In this document: positions 23,615 to 32,071 of the stretch, piece by piece
Layout: each line of letters opens with the position of its first letter
Position numbering within the stretch: the stretch's first letter is position 1
Assembly: GCF_001570745.1 (NCBI RefSeq)
Contig: NZ_BCSG01000027.1
Span: 1 to 60,090 of the forward strand
Reading direction: 5' to 3'
DNA: 60,090 nt
From: Alicyclobacillus mali NBRC 102425
GTDB lineage: Bacteria; Bacillota; Bacilli; Alicyclobacillales; Alicyclobacillaceae
Notes under the pieces: model-generated
Databases searched by the model: none
The model's input: only the letters and a program-made list of their open reading frames with translations
Told to the model about the DNA's origin: nothing
Made by a program: the position numbers and the translations under genes

Positions 23615-25957
23615 TTACACGCGAATCGAAAACGAGATGCCCTGCGCACGAGCCTCACGAACCTCATGTTGTGTCAACACGCGAACCACGCTCTCGAGAC
23701 TTCCACCTTCGCCTGAGCCTCGCACAAGGTGACATTCGACCTGTATGCCCTCCAACGTCGTGCAAGCCTGGAGCACGCGATCACAATAGGCTCCATCTTC
23801 GTAGTGAAACGTCTCGCCGTCATCCTCGTAGCATCGGCCTAAGGCTCGACCATTTGCATCCAGACAAATCTCCCAACCTAGCTGTGTCTCGCCAGCACGC
23901 TCCATGAGGTTGACGGGAATAGCACTCCCGGCTCGGACGTACAGAGGGAGGCGATCGAGAGGTGCATGAACGACGACGTATTGGCACCCTTGGTATCGCT
24001 CGCGGGTTTCATAGTCCACCCATTCCCCCTCAGGCAAGTACACCAATCGATGAGTCATACCTGGCTTGAGAATGGGAGCCACGAGGAGATCGGAACCAAC
24101 CAAGAATTGGTCATCGATATGGTGCGTATTTGGATCGTCGGGATACTCCAGAACCAAAGGCCGCATCATGGGTAGACCGGTCTCATGAGCCTCCCGCGCG
24201 AGGGTGTAGAAATACGGCAGAAAGCGATAGCGAAGCTGAATGGCACGTCGAATGATTTCCTCGAACACAGGGCCGAATGCCCAGGGTTCCTGCCGATGCG
24301 TTCCCATGGCACTGTGATTTCGGAAGAACGGAAAGAATGCGCCCATTTGCGTCCATCGTGCAAGCAATTCACCTGAGGCATGATGGGCGAAACCACCCAC
24401 ATCCGGGCCTCCGAAGGGAACCCCGGACATGCCCATATTGAGAACCATTGGAATAGCCATCGCCATATGCTCCCAAAAACTTCGGTTGTCCCCCGTCCAC
24501 ACAGCCGCATACCGCTGAATTCCGCTGTAGCCAGCGCGGGTTAACACAAAGGGTCGCTTCCCAGAAAGCTGGGCTTTCAGCCCGTTGTAGGTGGCTTCGG
24601 CCATCCAAAATCCGTAGAGATTATGGACCTCTCCGTGCGTGTACAATCGCCCGTCGCCTCGGTGGACCACGTTCACGTCCATGGTCTTCGTCTCGTTGAA
24701 CACAGCCGGCTCGTTCATGTCATTCCATATTCCCTCAATTCCCATCTGGGTGTACACCCGATGCCACGTGCCCCACCACGCCCTCACTTCTTCTGAAGCG
24801 AAATCGGGGAAAGCACTCACCCCAGGCCATACCTCACCGAAATACACTTGACCTTCAGCTGTTTTGCAAAAGCGATTTTGGGTCAGTCCCTCCATGTACA
24901 CAGGATATTCGGGATCCTGCTTCACTCCAGGGTCGACGATGGGCACCACGTGCACTCCAAGCTTTCGCAGTTTATCGGTCATGTCCGCGGGATTTGGGAA
25001 ACGTGTCTCATGAAACGTGAAGACCCGATACCCATCCATGTAATGAATATCTAAGTGCAGAGCGTCGAGCGGGATGTCATGCTCAACAAACGTCTGCGCG
25101 ATGGATAGGACCTCGCTCTGAGATTCGTACGAATATCTCGACTGGTGATAGCCAAGCGCCCACTTGGGGGGCATGGGCATTCGCCCAGTGAGCTTTGTGT
25201 AACGTCGAATGACATCTTTGAGCGAAGCCCCGAAGATGAAATAAACGTCCAATCCGCCTCGTTCTGTCGATATTTCCACGTCAGGATATCTGCTCCTGAA
25301 GTCAACGCGGGATCGCCCTGGATTATCCACGAAGATGCCAATAGCCGTTTGGTCTTGCAGTCGCAAAAAGAACGGGATCGACAGATAGAGAGACTCCATC
25401 TCTGGTACGTGAGGTGCGTACACGTCCGAATTCCACATGGTGTACGCCTCGTGCCGCTTGTCAAGGGGACCCGGCTTTTCGCCAAGTCCATAGAACCGGG
25501 CATTCTCGAGCGAAGTAAACGTCAATGCGCCGCCTTTTTTGCGCTTGTACCACGTGATGGCCTCGACGGCTGTCCCAAAGCCGGGATGGCGTATAGTCCA
25601 TGTTCCATCGTCCTGGTTGATTTGAATCTGCCACCCAGTAACACATTCCAGTTGCACGCGTCGCTCTTCCTGAACGAGCCGCCAGGAGTGCCGCTGCGAC
25701 ATCTGTTCCACAATGGCAGGCGTGCTCGTCGGCCACTCCCCCCCAGGAGACCTGCAGTAGGCTACGCGTAGCACGGCGTCATCGAGTGCGGCGACACCGA
25801 CCATGACTCCAGCGTCATACTGAACCGCCGCCCAGCCATCGTGATCCACATCAAACCGGCTGGGTCGCCCGAGAAAAGCCCAGTCATCTGGCGGCGATAT
25901 CAGCGTATCCGGGCGGATCGCCTCACTGGTTGTGAAATCCGTCTGCTCGTGAATCAT
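23615..25957 (-). CDS. glcA: Alpha-glucosidase GlcA (GH31)
   Basis: GlcA releases glucose from maltose and short dextrins in the cytoplasm. The 780-residue GH31 protein has a beta-sandwich N-terminus and a TIM barrel. The nucleophile is D413 in GIWNDMNEP and the general acid D490 in VWTGDNRSFW. No signal peptide is present. ATG 25957 follows GAGGGG at seven bases and overlaps cdaA by 35 bp. It is the last gene of the maltodextrin cluster. The name follows the published A. acidocaldarius cluster as I recall it. Confidence 0.93.
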   Translation of the reverse strand: MIHEQTDFTTSEAIRPDTLISPPDDWAFLGRPSRFDVDHDGWAAVQYDAGVMVGVAALDDAVLRVAYCRSPGGEWPTSTPAIVEQMSQRHSWRLVQEERRVQLECVTGWQIQINQDDGTWTIRHPGFGTAVEAITWYKRKKGGALTFTSLENARFYGLGEKPGPLDKRHEAYTMWNSDVYAPHVPEMESLYLSIPFFLRLQDQTAIGIFVDNPGRSRVDFRSRYPDVEISTERGGLDVYFIFGASLKDVIRRYTKLTGRMPMPPKWALGYHQSRYSYESQSEVLSIAQTFVEHDIPLDALHLDIHYMDGYRVFTFHETRFPNPADMTDKLRKLGVHVVPIVDPGVKQDPEYPVYMEGLTQNRFCKTAEGQVYFGEVWPGVSAFPDFASEEVRAWWGTWHRVYTQMGIEGIWNDMNEPAVFNETKTMDVNVVHRGDGRLYTHGEVHNLYGFWMAEATYNGLKAQLSGKRPFVLTRAGYSGIQRYAAVWTGDNRSFWEHMAMAIPMVLNMGMSGVPFGGPDVGGFAHHASGELLARWTQMGAFFPFFRNHSAMGTHRQEPWAFGPVFEEIIRRAIQLRYRFLPYFYTLAREAHETGLPMMRPLVLEYPDDPNTHHIDDQFLVGSDLLVAPILKPGMTHRLVYLPEGEWVDYETRERYQGCQYVVVHAPLDRLPLYVRAGSAIPVNLMERAGETQLGWEICLDANGRALGRCYEDDGETFHYEDGAYCDRVLQACTTLEGIQVECHLVRGSGEGGSLESVVRVLTQHEVREARAQGISFSIRV

Positions 25958-27659
25958 GCCCACACCCCTCAGTTGAATCGCATTCCCATATCAGGATCTT
26001 CCGTTCCTCGCCCGATGTCCGAGATGGCACATCCCACGCGAATCGTGGGGAGTCCACTTCCGTGCCGAAGTCTCGACGTTTGCAAACAGCAATATGAAGA
26101 TGCGGACCTGTGCCGTTTAGCCGTACATAATGCAGCACGCCAGAGTTCGCATCGCGAATCTCCATTGTATCTCCTGCAAGCGCAGGATGGGTTCGCTTGA
26201 GCCATGCGAGTTGCCGCACGGCTTCGCGAAGGTCGTTATTCCAAAAGTTCTCATTCCAGATCATGCCCCGACGGCAATCCGGATCGGTTCCACCTTCCAT
26301 GCCGATCTCGTCCCCATAATACACCATGGGAATTCCGGGTAGCGTGAAAAGCATTGCAAACGCCAACACAACAGAGGGAACATGACCGCGTGCGCGCGTA
26401 AGCGCGCGTTCAGTATCATGACTGCCCAACAGATTCCACATCGCGCGCCATGCCGGACGCGGATACTGCAAGTAGAGGCGTACCCACTTATGAGCAAACT
26501 CGACCTCATCGATCGCTTCGTCCACGGCATAGCGCAAGACCAGATCTCGAAGTGGATAGTTCATGACTCCATCGAACGCATCGCCGGTTAGCCAAGGCAG
26601 GCCGTCATGCCATATTTCCCCTATCAATAAGATGTCGGGTTTCAAGGCGCGCAGTTCTGCCCGCAAAAGTGGCCAAAAGTGGGGATCGATTTCGTTGGCG
26701 ACGTCAAAACGCCATCCGTCGATATCGCACTCGAGAACATAGTGTTTGGCCACAGCCAGAAGATATTCTTGGACGGCAGGTTCTGCTAAGTTCAGTTTTG
26801 GCATATGCCTCAGCCGCGTTGCGAATGTCTCGTAATTGACAGATTCCACATCCACATGATCTCCATCCACGAAGAACCAAGACCAATAAGAAGACGCCCT
26901 GCCGCGTTGAATGACGTCTTGAAAAGGGGAAAATCGGAACCCCGAATGATTGAACACCGCGTCCAAAACGACGCGAATTCCGAGACGATGAGCTTCTTGA
27001 ACCAGCGATCGAAGGTCGTCCAACGTTCCAAACGAAGGATCGATGTTGAAATAGTCCTGCGTGTCGTATTTGTGGTTCGATGGCGCCTGAAAAATCGGCG
27101 TGAGATACAAGAGGTTCACGCCGAGATCGCGCAAATAGGGAAGCTTATCTGTGATGCCTCGAAGATTACCTCCAAATACACTTTCAGTGGTTGGATGCGC
27201 CTCCCACGGAACCGACGGGCAGATCAACAGCCGACCGCCCACAGAAAAACGATCTGGAAATACTTCGTAAGCAACGGTATTTCCAGCCCATTCCGGTACG
27301 GTGAGTACTTGAGACGGATGAATGTAAGGATATTGATACGGTTGAACAGCATCCAGCGTAGTTGCGAGTCCTCCTTCTCCCAGGTACACTACCTGCCCGG
27401 ATGAGGACACCGCCTCAAACGCGTACTTCAGCCGCCGAGTTGGCACCTCCACTTCGCACGTAAAGTAGTCAAATGCACCGTCCGATCCATAATGTTTGGC
27501 GTCCTTACAACTCCGGAAATCGAGTTCGTATCGATCCCCGTAGTGTACCTGCAATCGCGCGACGGGAGTGCACCGTGCGATGCGCAAAACAATCACAAGG
27601 GTTGAGGTACTGAGGGGATAAACGTCTGCCCCCCATCGATGCTGCCACACAAGCTCCAT
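25923..27659 (-). CDS. cdaA: Cytoplasmic cyclomaltodextrinase/neopullulanase CdaA (GH13)
   Basis: CdaA opens cyclodextrins and cleaves maltodextrins after uptake. The 578-residue GH13 protein has an N-terminal CBM34-like domain and a barrel with all four conserved regions: DAVFNH (D233, H238), GWRFD with nucleophile D319, GEIW with acid/base E348, and GSHD (H414, D415). No signal peptide is present. ATG 27659 follows GGAGGCG. It lies 26 bp after malR and overlaps glcA. Confidence 0.93.
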   Translation of the reverse strand: MELVWQHRWGADVYPLSTSTLVIVLRIARCTPVARLQVHYGDRYELDFRSCKDAKHYGSDGAFDYFTCEVEVPTRRLKYAFEAVSSSGQVVYLGEGGLATTLDAVQPYQYPYIHPSQVLTVPEWAGNTVAYEVFPDRFSVGGRLLICPSVPWEAHPTTESVFGGNLRGITDKLPYLRDLGVNLLYLTPIFQAPSNHKYDTQDYFNIDPSFGTLDDLRSLVQEAHRLGIRVVLDAVFNHSGFRFSPFQDVIQRGRASSYWSWFFVDGDHVDVESVNYETFATRLRHMPKLNLAEPAVQEYLLAVAKHYVLECDIDGWRFDVANEIDPHFWPLLRAELRALKPDILLIGEIWHDGLPWLTGDAFDGVMNYPLRDLVLRYAVDEAIDEVEFAHKWVRLYLQYPRPAWRAMWNLLGSHDTERALTRARGHVPSVVLAFAMLFTLPGIPMVYYGDEIGMEGGTDPDCRRGMIWNENFWNNDLREAVRQLAWLKRTHPALAGDTMEIRDANSGVLHYVRLNGTGPHLHIAVCKRRDFGTEVDSPRFAWDVPSRTSGEERKILIWECDSTEGCGHDSRADGFHNQ

Positions 27660-27685
27660 GCTCACGCCTCCGGCTCCGCTATGCA

Positions 27686-28714
27686 TCACGTCGTCAGAGT
27701 GCCGATAGGTTTCGCACCACAGGAATACCGAATCACCAATTCATGGTTTACGATCACATGCCGTTGAAGGGGTTTGCCCTGGTCAATCTCCTCAAGCAAG
27801 AGCCCCGCAGACCGGACTCCGAGCTCATGCATGTGGACTCGTACGCTTGTCAGAGCCGGATGAGCGAGTTCCGCTAAGCGAATGTCGTTAAAACCGACAA
27901 TGGCGAGATCACGAGGGACCTCAAAGCCCAGCTCATGAGCCGCTCGCATGCCTCCAAAGGCCAACACGTCGTCTGCGCACAGCACCGCCGTGGGTCTATC
28001 GGAGATTGCAAGCAAACGCATCATGCCAAGGTAGCCACCCTGTTCGAGAAAAAAGCTCGAGACCTCCAAGCGAGGATCGGGTTCTACGCCGTAATCCACC
28101 AGAGCGTTTCGATAGCCGGCCACGCGGTCCATCGTAACGACGAGGTCGGATGCCCCACCCAAAAACCCGATTCGGCGATGCCCGAGGTTGAGCAAATGGA
28201 GTGTCGCATCGTACGCCGCCCGTTGATTGTCGTTATTGACCCAACTGACATGCGCAGGATCAGCAGGACGGCCGAGAAGAACAGCGGGACAGCGTAATTT
28301 AGATATCTCTTTAAGAACAGGATCTCCTCTCCGCGTGCCAATGAGGAGGACCCCGTCCACCCGCCTACCCCGTATCATGTGATCCAGCATTTCGATTTCG
28401 CCTCTGGCAGAGGTGGAGAGCACTGTGTCAACTCCGCGCTGCCGAGCGACCTCAGCCACACCCGCCATCCACTCCGCAAAGAAGGGATTTACAAAAAACT
28501 CTTCTGCAGATGGCGGAATAAGTATCCCGATGGCGCCAGTCGAATTTGTCACCAGACCGCGGGCAAATGCATTGGGATGGTAATTGAGTTGTTCAAGCGC
28601 GGCTCGAACCCTCCGCTTGGTCTCCTCCGAGATGCGCGGCGAGTTGGCCAGCACCCGTGACACGGTGGACGGTGACACATTGGCAAGGCGCGCAACGTCT
28701 TTAATCGTGGCCAC
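27686..28714 (-). CDS. malR: LacI-family maltose regulator MalR
   Basis: A 342-residue LacI repressor. The HTH reads IKDVARLANVSPSTVSRVL with a hinge helix near residue 50, followed by a periplasmic-binding-like effector domain. GTG 28714 follows AAGGAGGG at six bases. It sits inside the maltodextrin operon between malG and cdaA. It is the natural candidate to bind the GCAAACGTTTGC-type operators before amyA and malE. The inducer is presumably maltose or a maltodextrin; that is inference. Confidence 0.88.
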   Translation of the reverse strand: MATIKDVARLANVSPSTVSRVLANSPRISEETKRRVRAALEQLNYHPNAFARGLVTNSTGAIGILIPPSAEEFFVNPFFAEWMAGVAEVARQRGVDTVLSTSARGEIEMLDHMIRGRRVDGVLLIGTRRGDPVLKEISKLRCPAVLLGRPADPAHVSWVNNDNQRAAYDATLHLLNLGHRRIGFLGGASDLVVTMDRVAGYRNALVDYGVEPDPRLEVSSFFLEQGGYLGMMRLLAISDRPTAVLCADDVLAFGGMRAAHELGFEVPRDLAIVGFNDIRLAELAHPALTSVRVHMHELGVRSAGLLLEEIDQGKPLQRHVIVNHELVIRYSCGAKPIGTLTT

Positions 28715-28739
28715 GGCGTACCCTCCTTAACAGCCAGCA

Positions 28740-29645
28740 TCATCCCTTCACCGAGCCTGCCACCAACCCTTTCGTCAGATATCGTTGCGCGAGGGCAAAT
28801 ACGATGGCAAGCGGCACGGCCGACAAGAGCGCAGCTGCAGCGAATTCTCCCCAATTCTTTGCAAATTGTCCGCTGATCAAATTGTACATCCCGACACCCA
28901 ACGTGTAATTCCACGGCGACTGGAGAATGGTCCCCGCAAACATATACTCGCTAAAAATGCCGACAAGCGTAAGAAAGAAAATCACAACCATCATCGGCGT
29001 GGATAAGGGCAACGTCACATGAACGAACCTTTGCCAGGTTGTCGCACCATCGATCACGGCTGCTTCGTCCAATTCCCGAGGAACCGAATCCATGTACCCC
29101 TTCAAAAGCCAGATGTTGAATGCGCTCGTTCCAAGCATAACAAGAATGTAAGAGCCCAGCATGTCTATCATGTTCAACTTCGCGAGTGCAGTGTAGAATG
29201 CTGCAATAGCTAAAATATTTGGGAACATCTGTAACAGCAACAAGGTCATCAGTCCGTACTTGCGCCCGTAAAATCGGAGCTTTGAAAAGGCGAAGGCGGA
29301 CATCGCCGTGATGAAGGACTGAGCCACCGCAACCACGACACCAACCAGCACGCTGTTGCGAACCCACGTCCAAAACTGGCCTCCTTGAAACAGGACCTTG
29401 TAGTTCGCCAAGGAAGCATTAGACGGAAACAACGAGAAGGAGATATACGAGTTGGACGGATTGAATGAGGCGATGACAACAAACCACATGGGAAGCAGCA
29501 CGACAACAATGACGCACCAGATGACAATGCGCGACGCCCACAGAGCGATCCGCTCTCCGGGCTGCATGGACTTACGACTGCGTCTGCGAAGCGCGGTCCG
29601 GCGCCGAGAATTAGATGCGATGAAACGCTCGTTTACCATGGCCAT
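28740..29645 (-). CDS. malG: Maltodextrin ABC transporter permease MalG
   Basis: Inner permease of 301 residues, about six membrane segments, with the EAA loop ELDEAAVIDGATTWQRFVHV facing the ATPase. The basic N-terminus is long (about 30 residues). The stop of malF overlaps the start region (GTGATG): GTG 29648 or ATG 29645 may be used, both behind GGAGG. It ends 25 bp before malR. Confidence 0.92.
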   Translation of the reverse strand: MAMVNERFIASNSRRRTALRRRSRKSMQPGERIALWASRIVIWCVIVVVLLPMWFVVIASFNPSNSYISFSLFPSNASLANYKVLFQGGQFWTWVRNSVLVGVVVAVAQSFITAMSAFAFSKLRFYGRKYGLMTLLLLQMFPNILAIAAFYTALAKLNMIDMLGSYILVMLGTSAFNIWLLKGYMDSVPRELDEAAVIDGATTWQRFVHVTLPLSTPMMVVIFFLTLVGIFSEYMFAGTILQSPWNYTLGVGMYNLISGQFAKNWGEFAAAALLSAVPLAIVFALAQRYLTKGLVAGSVKG

Positions 29646-30610
29646 CACGCATCAACCTCCTTGAATGCCCCGGTATAACGCATCTGTACCCAGCTAATGA
29701 GTGCCACGAGGATAAACAAAAGGACAGAGATTGTCGCTCCTAAGTCATATCGGTTGAACGTGAGCGTCATTTTGTAGGCCGCTGTCGCCAAGATGTCTGT
29801 CTGCCCGAGGAACGGATTGTTCGAATTCGGCGGCCCACCGCCGGTCAGCAGGTACGAAGCATTGAAATTATTGAAGTTGTAAGAGAAAGATGGTATTAAG
29901 AGTGGTAATGAGATCCGCCAGACCGAAGGCATGGTCACATAACGAAATACTTGCCACCAGTTGGCTCCGTCAATCTCCGCGGCCTCATATTGATCCGTTG
30001 GGATTGATTGCAGCGCTCCTAAACATACGGTCATCATGTAGGGGAAACCGGCCCACACATTTACCATGATGACAGCGATTCGGGCCCATAGCGCGCTCGT
30101 GAGCCAGGGAATACGCGGGAGGCCAAACAACCCGTGCAGGAGAGCATTGATTTGCCCGTATTGGTCATTCAACAAGCCCTGCCATGCGAGCATGGAAATG
30201 AGGTTCGGAACCGCCCAAGGCACAATCAGCAAGGTACGATACAACGTGCGTTCCTTCATATGTTTGTTGTTGAGAAGGACGGCGAGGATGAGTCCGACGA
30301 GATATGACAGAGCGGTAGTACACAGGGCGTACACCAATGTCCAGATAAAAGTCGGCATAAACAGGTTTGACAAAGGGTCGTGCGGATTCAGGAGTTCCTC
30401 GTAGTTCTTCAATCCGACAAATTGATAAGACAGAAAATGCATTTGGTTAAAATCGGTTAAGGAGATGTAGATTGTATAAAAAATAGGGAGAATGCTCAGA
30501 ACACAAATGGTTACAAGCGCTGGAGAAAGGTACCCATAGGCAATCCAATCCACGCGCCGCTTAACTTGGTCTCGGCCGTGAGACCTTCTCATCTCCATGA
30601 CGGTGGCCAT
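29645..30610 (-). CDS. malF: Maltodextrin ABC transporter permease MalF
   Basis: Permease of 321 residues. The EAA loop DQYEAAEIDGANWWQVFRYV and the family run LLTGGGPPNSNNP are visible. It lacks the large periplasmic insert seen in E. coli MalF, as usual in Gram-positives. ATG 30610 follows GGAGG. A hairpin lies in the 66-base gap after malE. Confidence 0.92.
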   Translation of the reverse strand: MATVMEMRRSHGRDQVKRRVDWIAYGYLSPALVTICVLSILPIFYTIYISLTDFNQMHFLSYQFVGLKNYEELLNPHDPLSNLFMPTFIWTLVYALCTTALSYLVGLILAVLLNNKHMKERTLYRTLLIVPWAVPNLISMLAWQGLLNDQYGQINALLHGLFGLPRIPWLTSALWARIAVIMVNVWAGFPYMMTVCLGALQSIPTDQYEAAEIDGANWWQVFRYVTMPSVWRISLPLLIPSFSYNFNNFNASYLLTGGGPPNSNNPFLGQTDILATAAYKMTLTFNRYDLGATISVLLFILVALISWVQMRYTGAFKEVDA

Positions 30611-30639
30611 ACCCCTACCTCCTAGTAAGGAAAGGAGCC

Positions 30640-30668
30640 AGCAGTCGGCCGGCTCCTATATGCATCCG
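30640..30668 (-). other. Hairpin between malE and malF
   Basis: On the minus strand AGGAGCC and GGCTCCT pair around GGCCGACTGCT. The T-run is weak (TTTCC). Such stems after binding-protein genes usually lower read-through or stabilise the upstream mRNA, giving more MalE than MalFG. Confidence 0.45.
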
Positions 30669-30676
30669 CAATGACG

Positions 30677-31960
30677 TCAGGAACCTTGAGCCACGATGCC
30701 TTTTTGAATATTTTGCACAAAATCCTTCGCACCCTGCTCTGGTGACACCTTGCCCGCAATGATATTCTGCAGGATGCTCATTGCTTGCCACACAGCCTGC
30801 ATTTGCGGAATGTTGGGCATCGGTACCGCGTAGCGCAACTGTTCGACGAACGCTTTAAAGGTTGGGCTCGACTGGATGGCGCTTGACCTCTGCACAGACA
30901 ACAGTGCCGGAATTTGTTGCGAATCTCGGAAGTACATTTGCTGTGCGCTTGCACTCGTCAAGGCTTGGACGAGGCTCCAGTCAGCAGCCTGCGTCTTGGA
31001 CTCCTTGTTCACAAATGCCGTGATAACGCCCAAAAACGGCGTGGCATGCCGTCCATTTGGCAACGCAGGCCAAGGCGTGACACCAAAATCAATTTTTGCT
31101 TTTTCAATATCTGCGGTGTCCCACGGGCCACTCACGTACATACCAATCTTGCCCGCCAAGAACTCAGCTTTCGCGATGGAGCCATTCGTGCTTGGAGTCA
31201 TCCAATGATACTTGGAGACCATGTCCCGCATGAGGGTGTAGGCCTGAACGGCTCCCGGTGTATCAAGGCCGATATTGTTCGGATCGAGCGTCCCGTTGTT
31301 ATCTTTGAACACATAGCCGCCGTATCCGCCTATGATTGCATAATCGAAGTAAAGATTTGCTTGGTCATACATGAAGCCATGTGCATTTGCGTCTTTCGTG
31401 AACTCAGCCCATGTCTGCGGCGGCTGCGGCACAAGCTTTTTGTTGTAGTAGACTGCTGCAACCTGAACGGACACTGGTACGGAGTACATCGTGCCGTTGA
31501 CCTTGACGGCATCAAGCGTGTTGGGTGCATATAGACTCGTGTTGATCACGCCCGACGGAACCGGCGCCATCAGTCCTTCTTCTGCAAAAACGCCATTGTT
31601 GTCGTGCGGCATTCCAAACACGACATCAGGCCCCTTGCCTGTACGAGCCGCCGTGGCGTAAAACTGGAATCCTTTCGGATTAGAGCTTTGGTCGACAACT
31701 ACGACCTTGTCGCCATGTTCCTTTGCCCACTGTGCTGCAATTTGCTTCACGTCTTGCAATTCCGGCCCGGTCTGCCACGACCAAACCGTAATGGTCTGCC
31801 CTTTAGGCAGAACGCTTGCTTCCCCGCTGGCGTTCGACGAACTTGTCGAAGGAGACGCGTTCTGCTCATTGTTCGACGTTCCACAACCGACTATCGCACC
31901 GCCTGCTAACACCAGTGCGGCTAGACCTGTCGACACGATTCCCCTTCTCTTCACTGACAC
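30677..31960 (-). CDS. malE: Maltose/maltodextrin-binding lipoprotein MalE
   Basis: Receptor of the maltodextrin importer, 427 residues, with a lipobox AIVGC (Cys26) and a Ser/Asn-rich linker before the domain. Binding-protein motifs include VWSWQTGPELQDVKQIA, GKGPDVVFGMPHDN and GKIGMYVSGPWDTADI. The protein works outside the membrane at acid pH. GTG 31960 lies a few bases after AGAGGGGG. It has its own promoter and operator downstream of amyA. Confidence 0.93.
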   Translation of the reverse strand: MSVKRRGIVSTGLAALVLAGGAIVGCGTSNNEQNASPSTSSSNASGEASVLPKGQTITVWSWQTGPELQDVKQIAAQWAKEHGDKVVVVDQSSNPKGFQFYATAARTGKGPDVVFGMPHDNNGVFAEEGLMAPVPSGVINTSLYAPNTLDAVKVNGTMYSVPVSVQVAAVYYNKKLVPQPPQTWAEFTKDANAHGFMYDQANLYFDYAIIGGYGGYVFKDNNGTLDPNNIGLDTPGAVQAYTLMRDMVSKYHWMTPSTNGSIAKAEFLAGKIGMYVSGPWDTADIEKAKIDFGVTPWPALPNGRHATPFLGVITAFVNKESKTQAADWSLVQALTSASAQQMYFRDSQQIPALLSVQRSSAIQSSPTFKAFVEQLRYAVPMPNIPQMQAVWQAMSILQNIIAGKVSPEQGAKDFVQNIQKGIVAQGS

Positions 31961-31981
31961 AACCCCCTCTAGACATCGTGC

Positions 31982-31993
31982 GCAAACGTTTGC
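31982..31993. promoter_or_regulatory. malE operator (MalR-type)
   Basis: GCAAACGTTTGC is a perfect 12-bp palindrome with the central CG typical of LacI-family sites. It lies just downstream of the malE -10, where a repressor would block initiation. CcpA is an alternative, but the outer bases do not fit the usual cre pattern. Confidence 0.75.
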
Positions 31994-31999
31994 ACGATC

Positions 32000-32029
32000 A
32001 GTATAACGCTTTCATCATCTCGCGATCAA
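32000..32029 (-). promoter_or_regulatory. malE promoter
   Basis: On the minus strand TTGATC (complement of 32024-32029) and TATACT (complement of 32000-32005) are 18 bases apart, immediately upstream of the operator. Confidence 0.65.
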
Positions 32030-32071
32030 GATGCTATCTTGAAAAAATTTCGCTAGCTCGCCGTCTACGCG

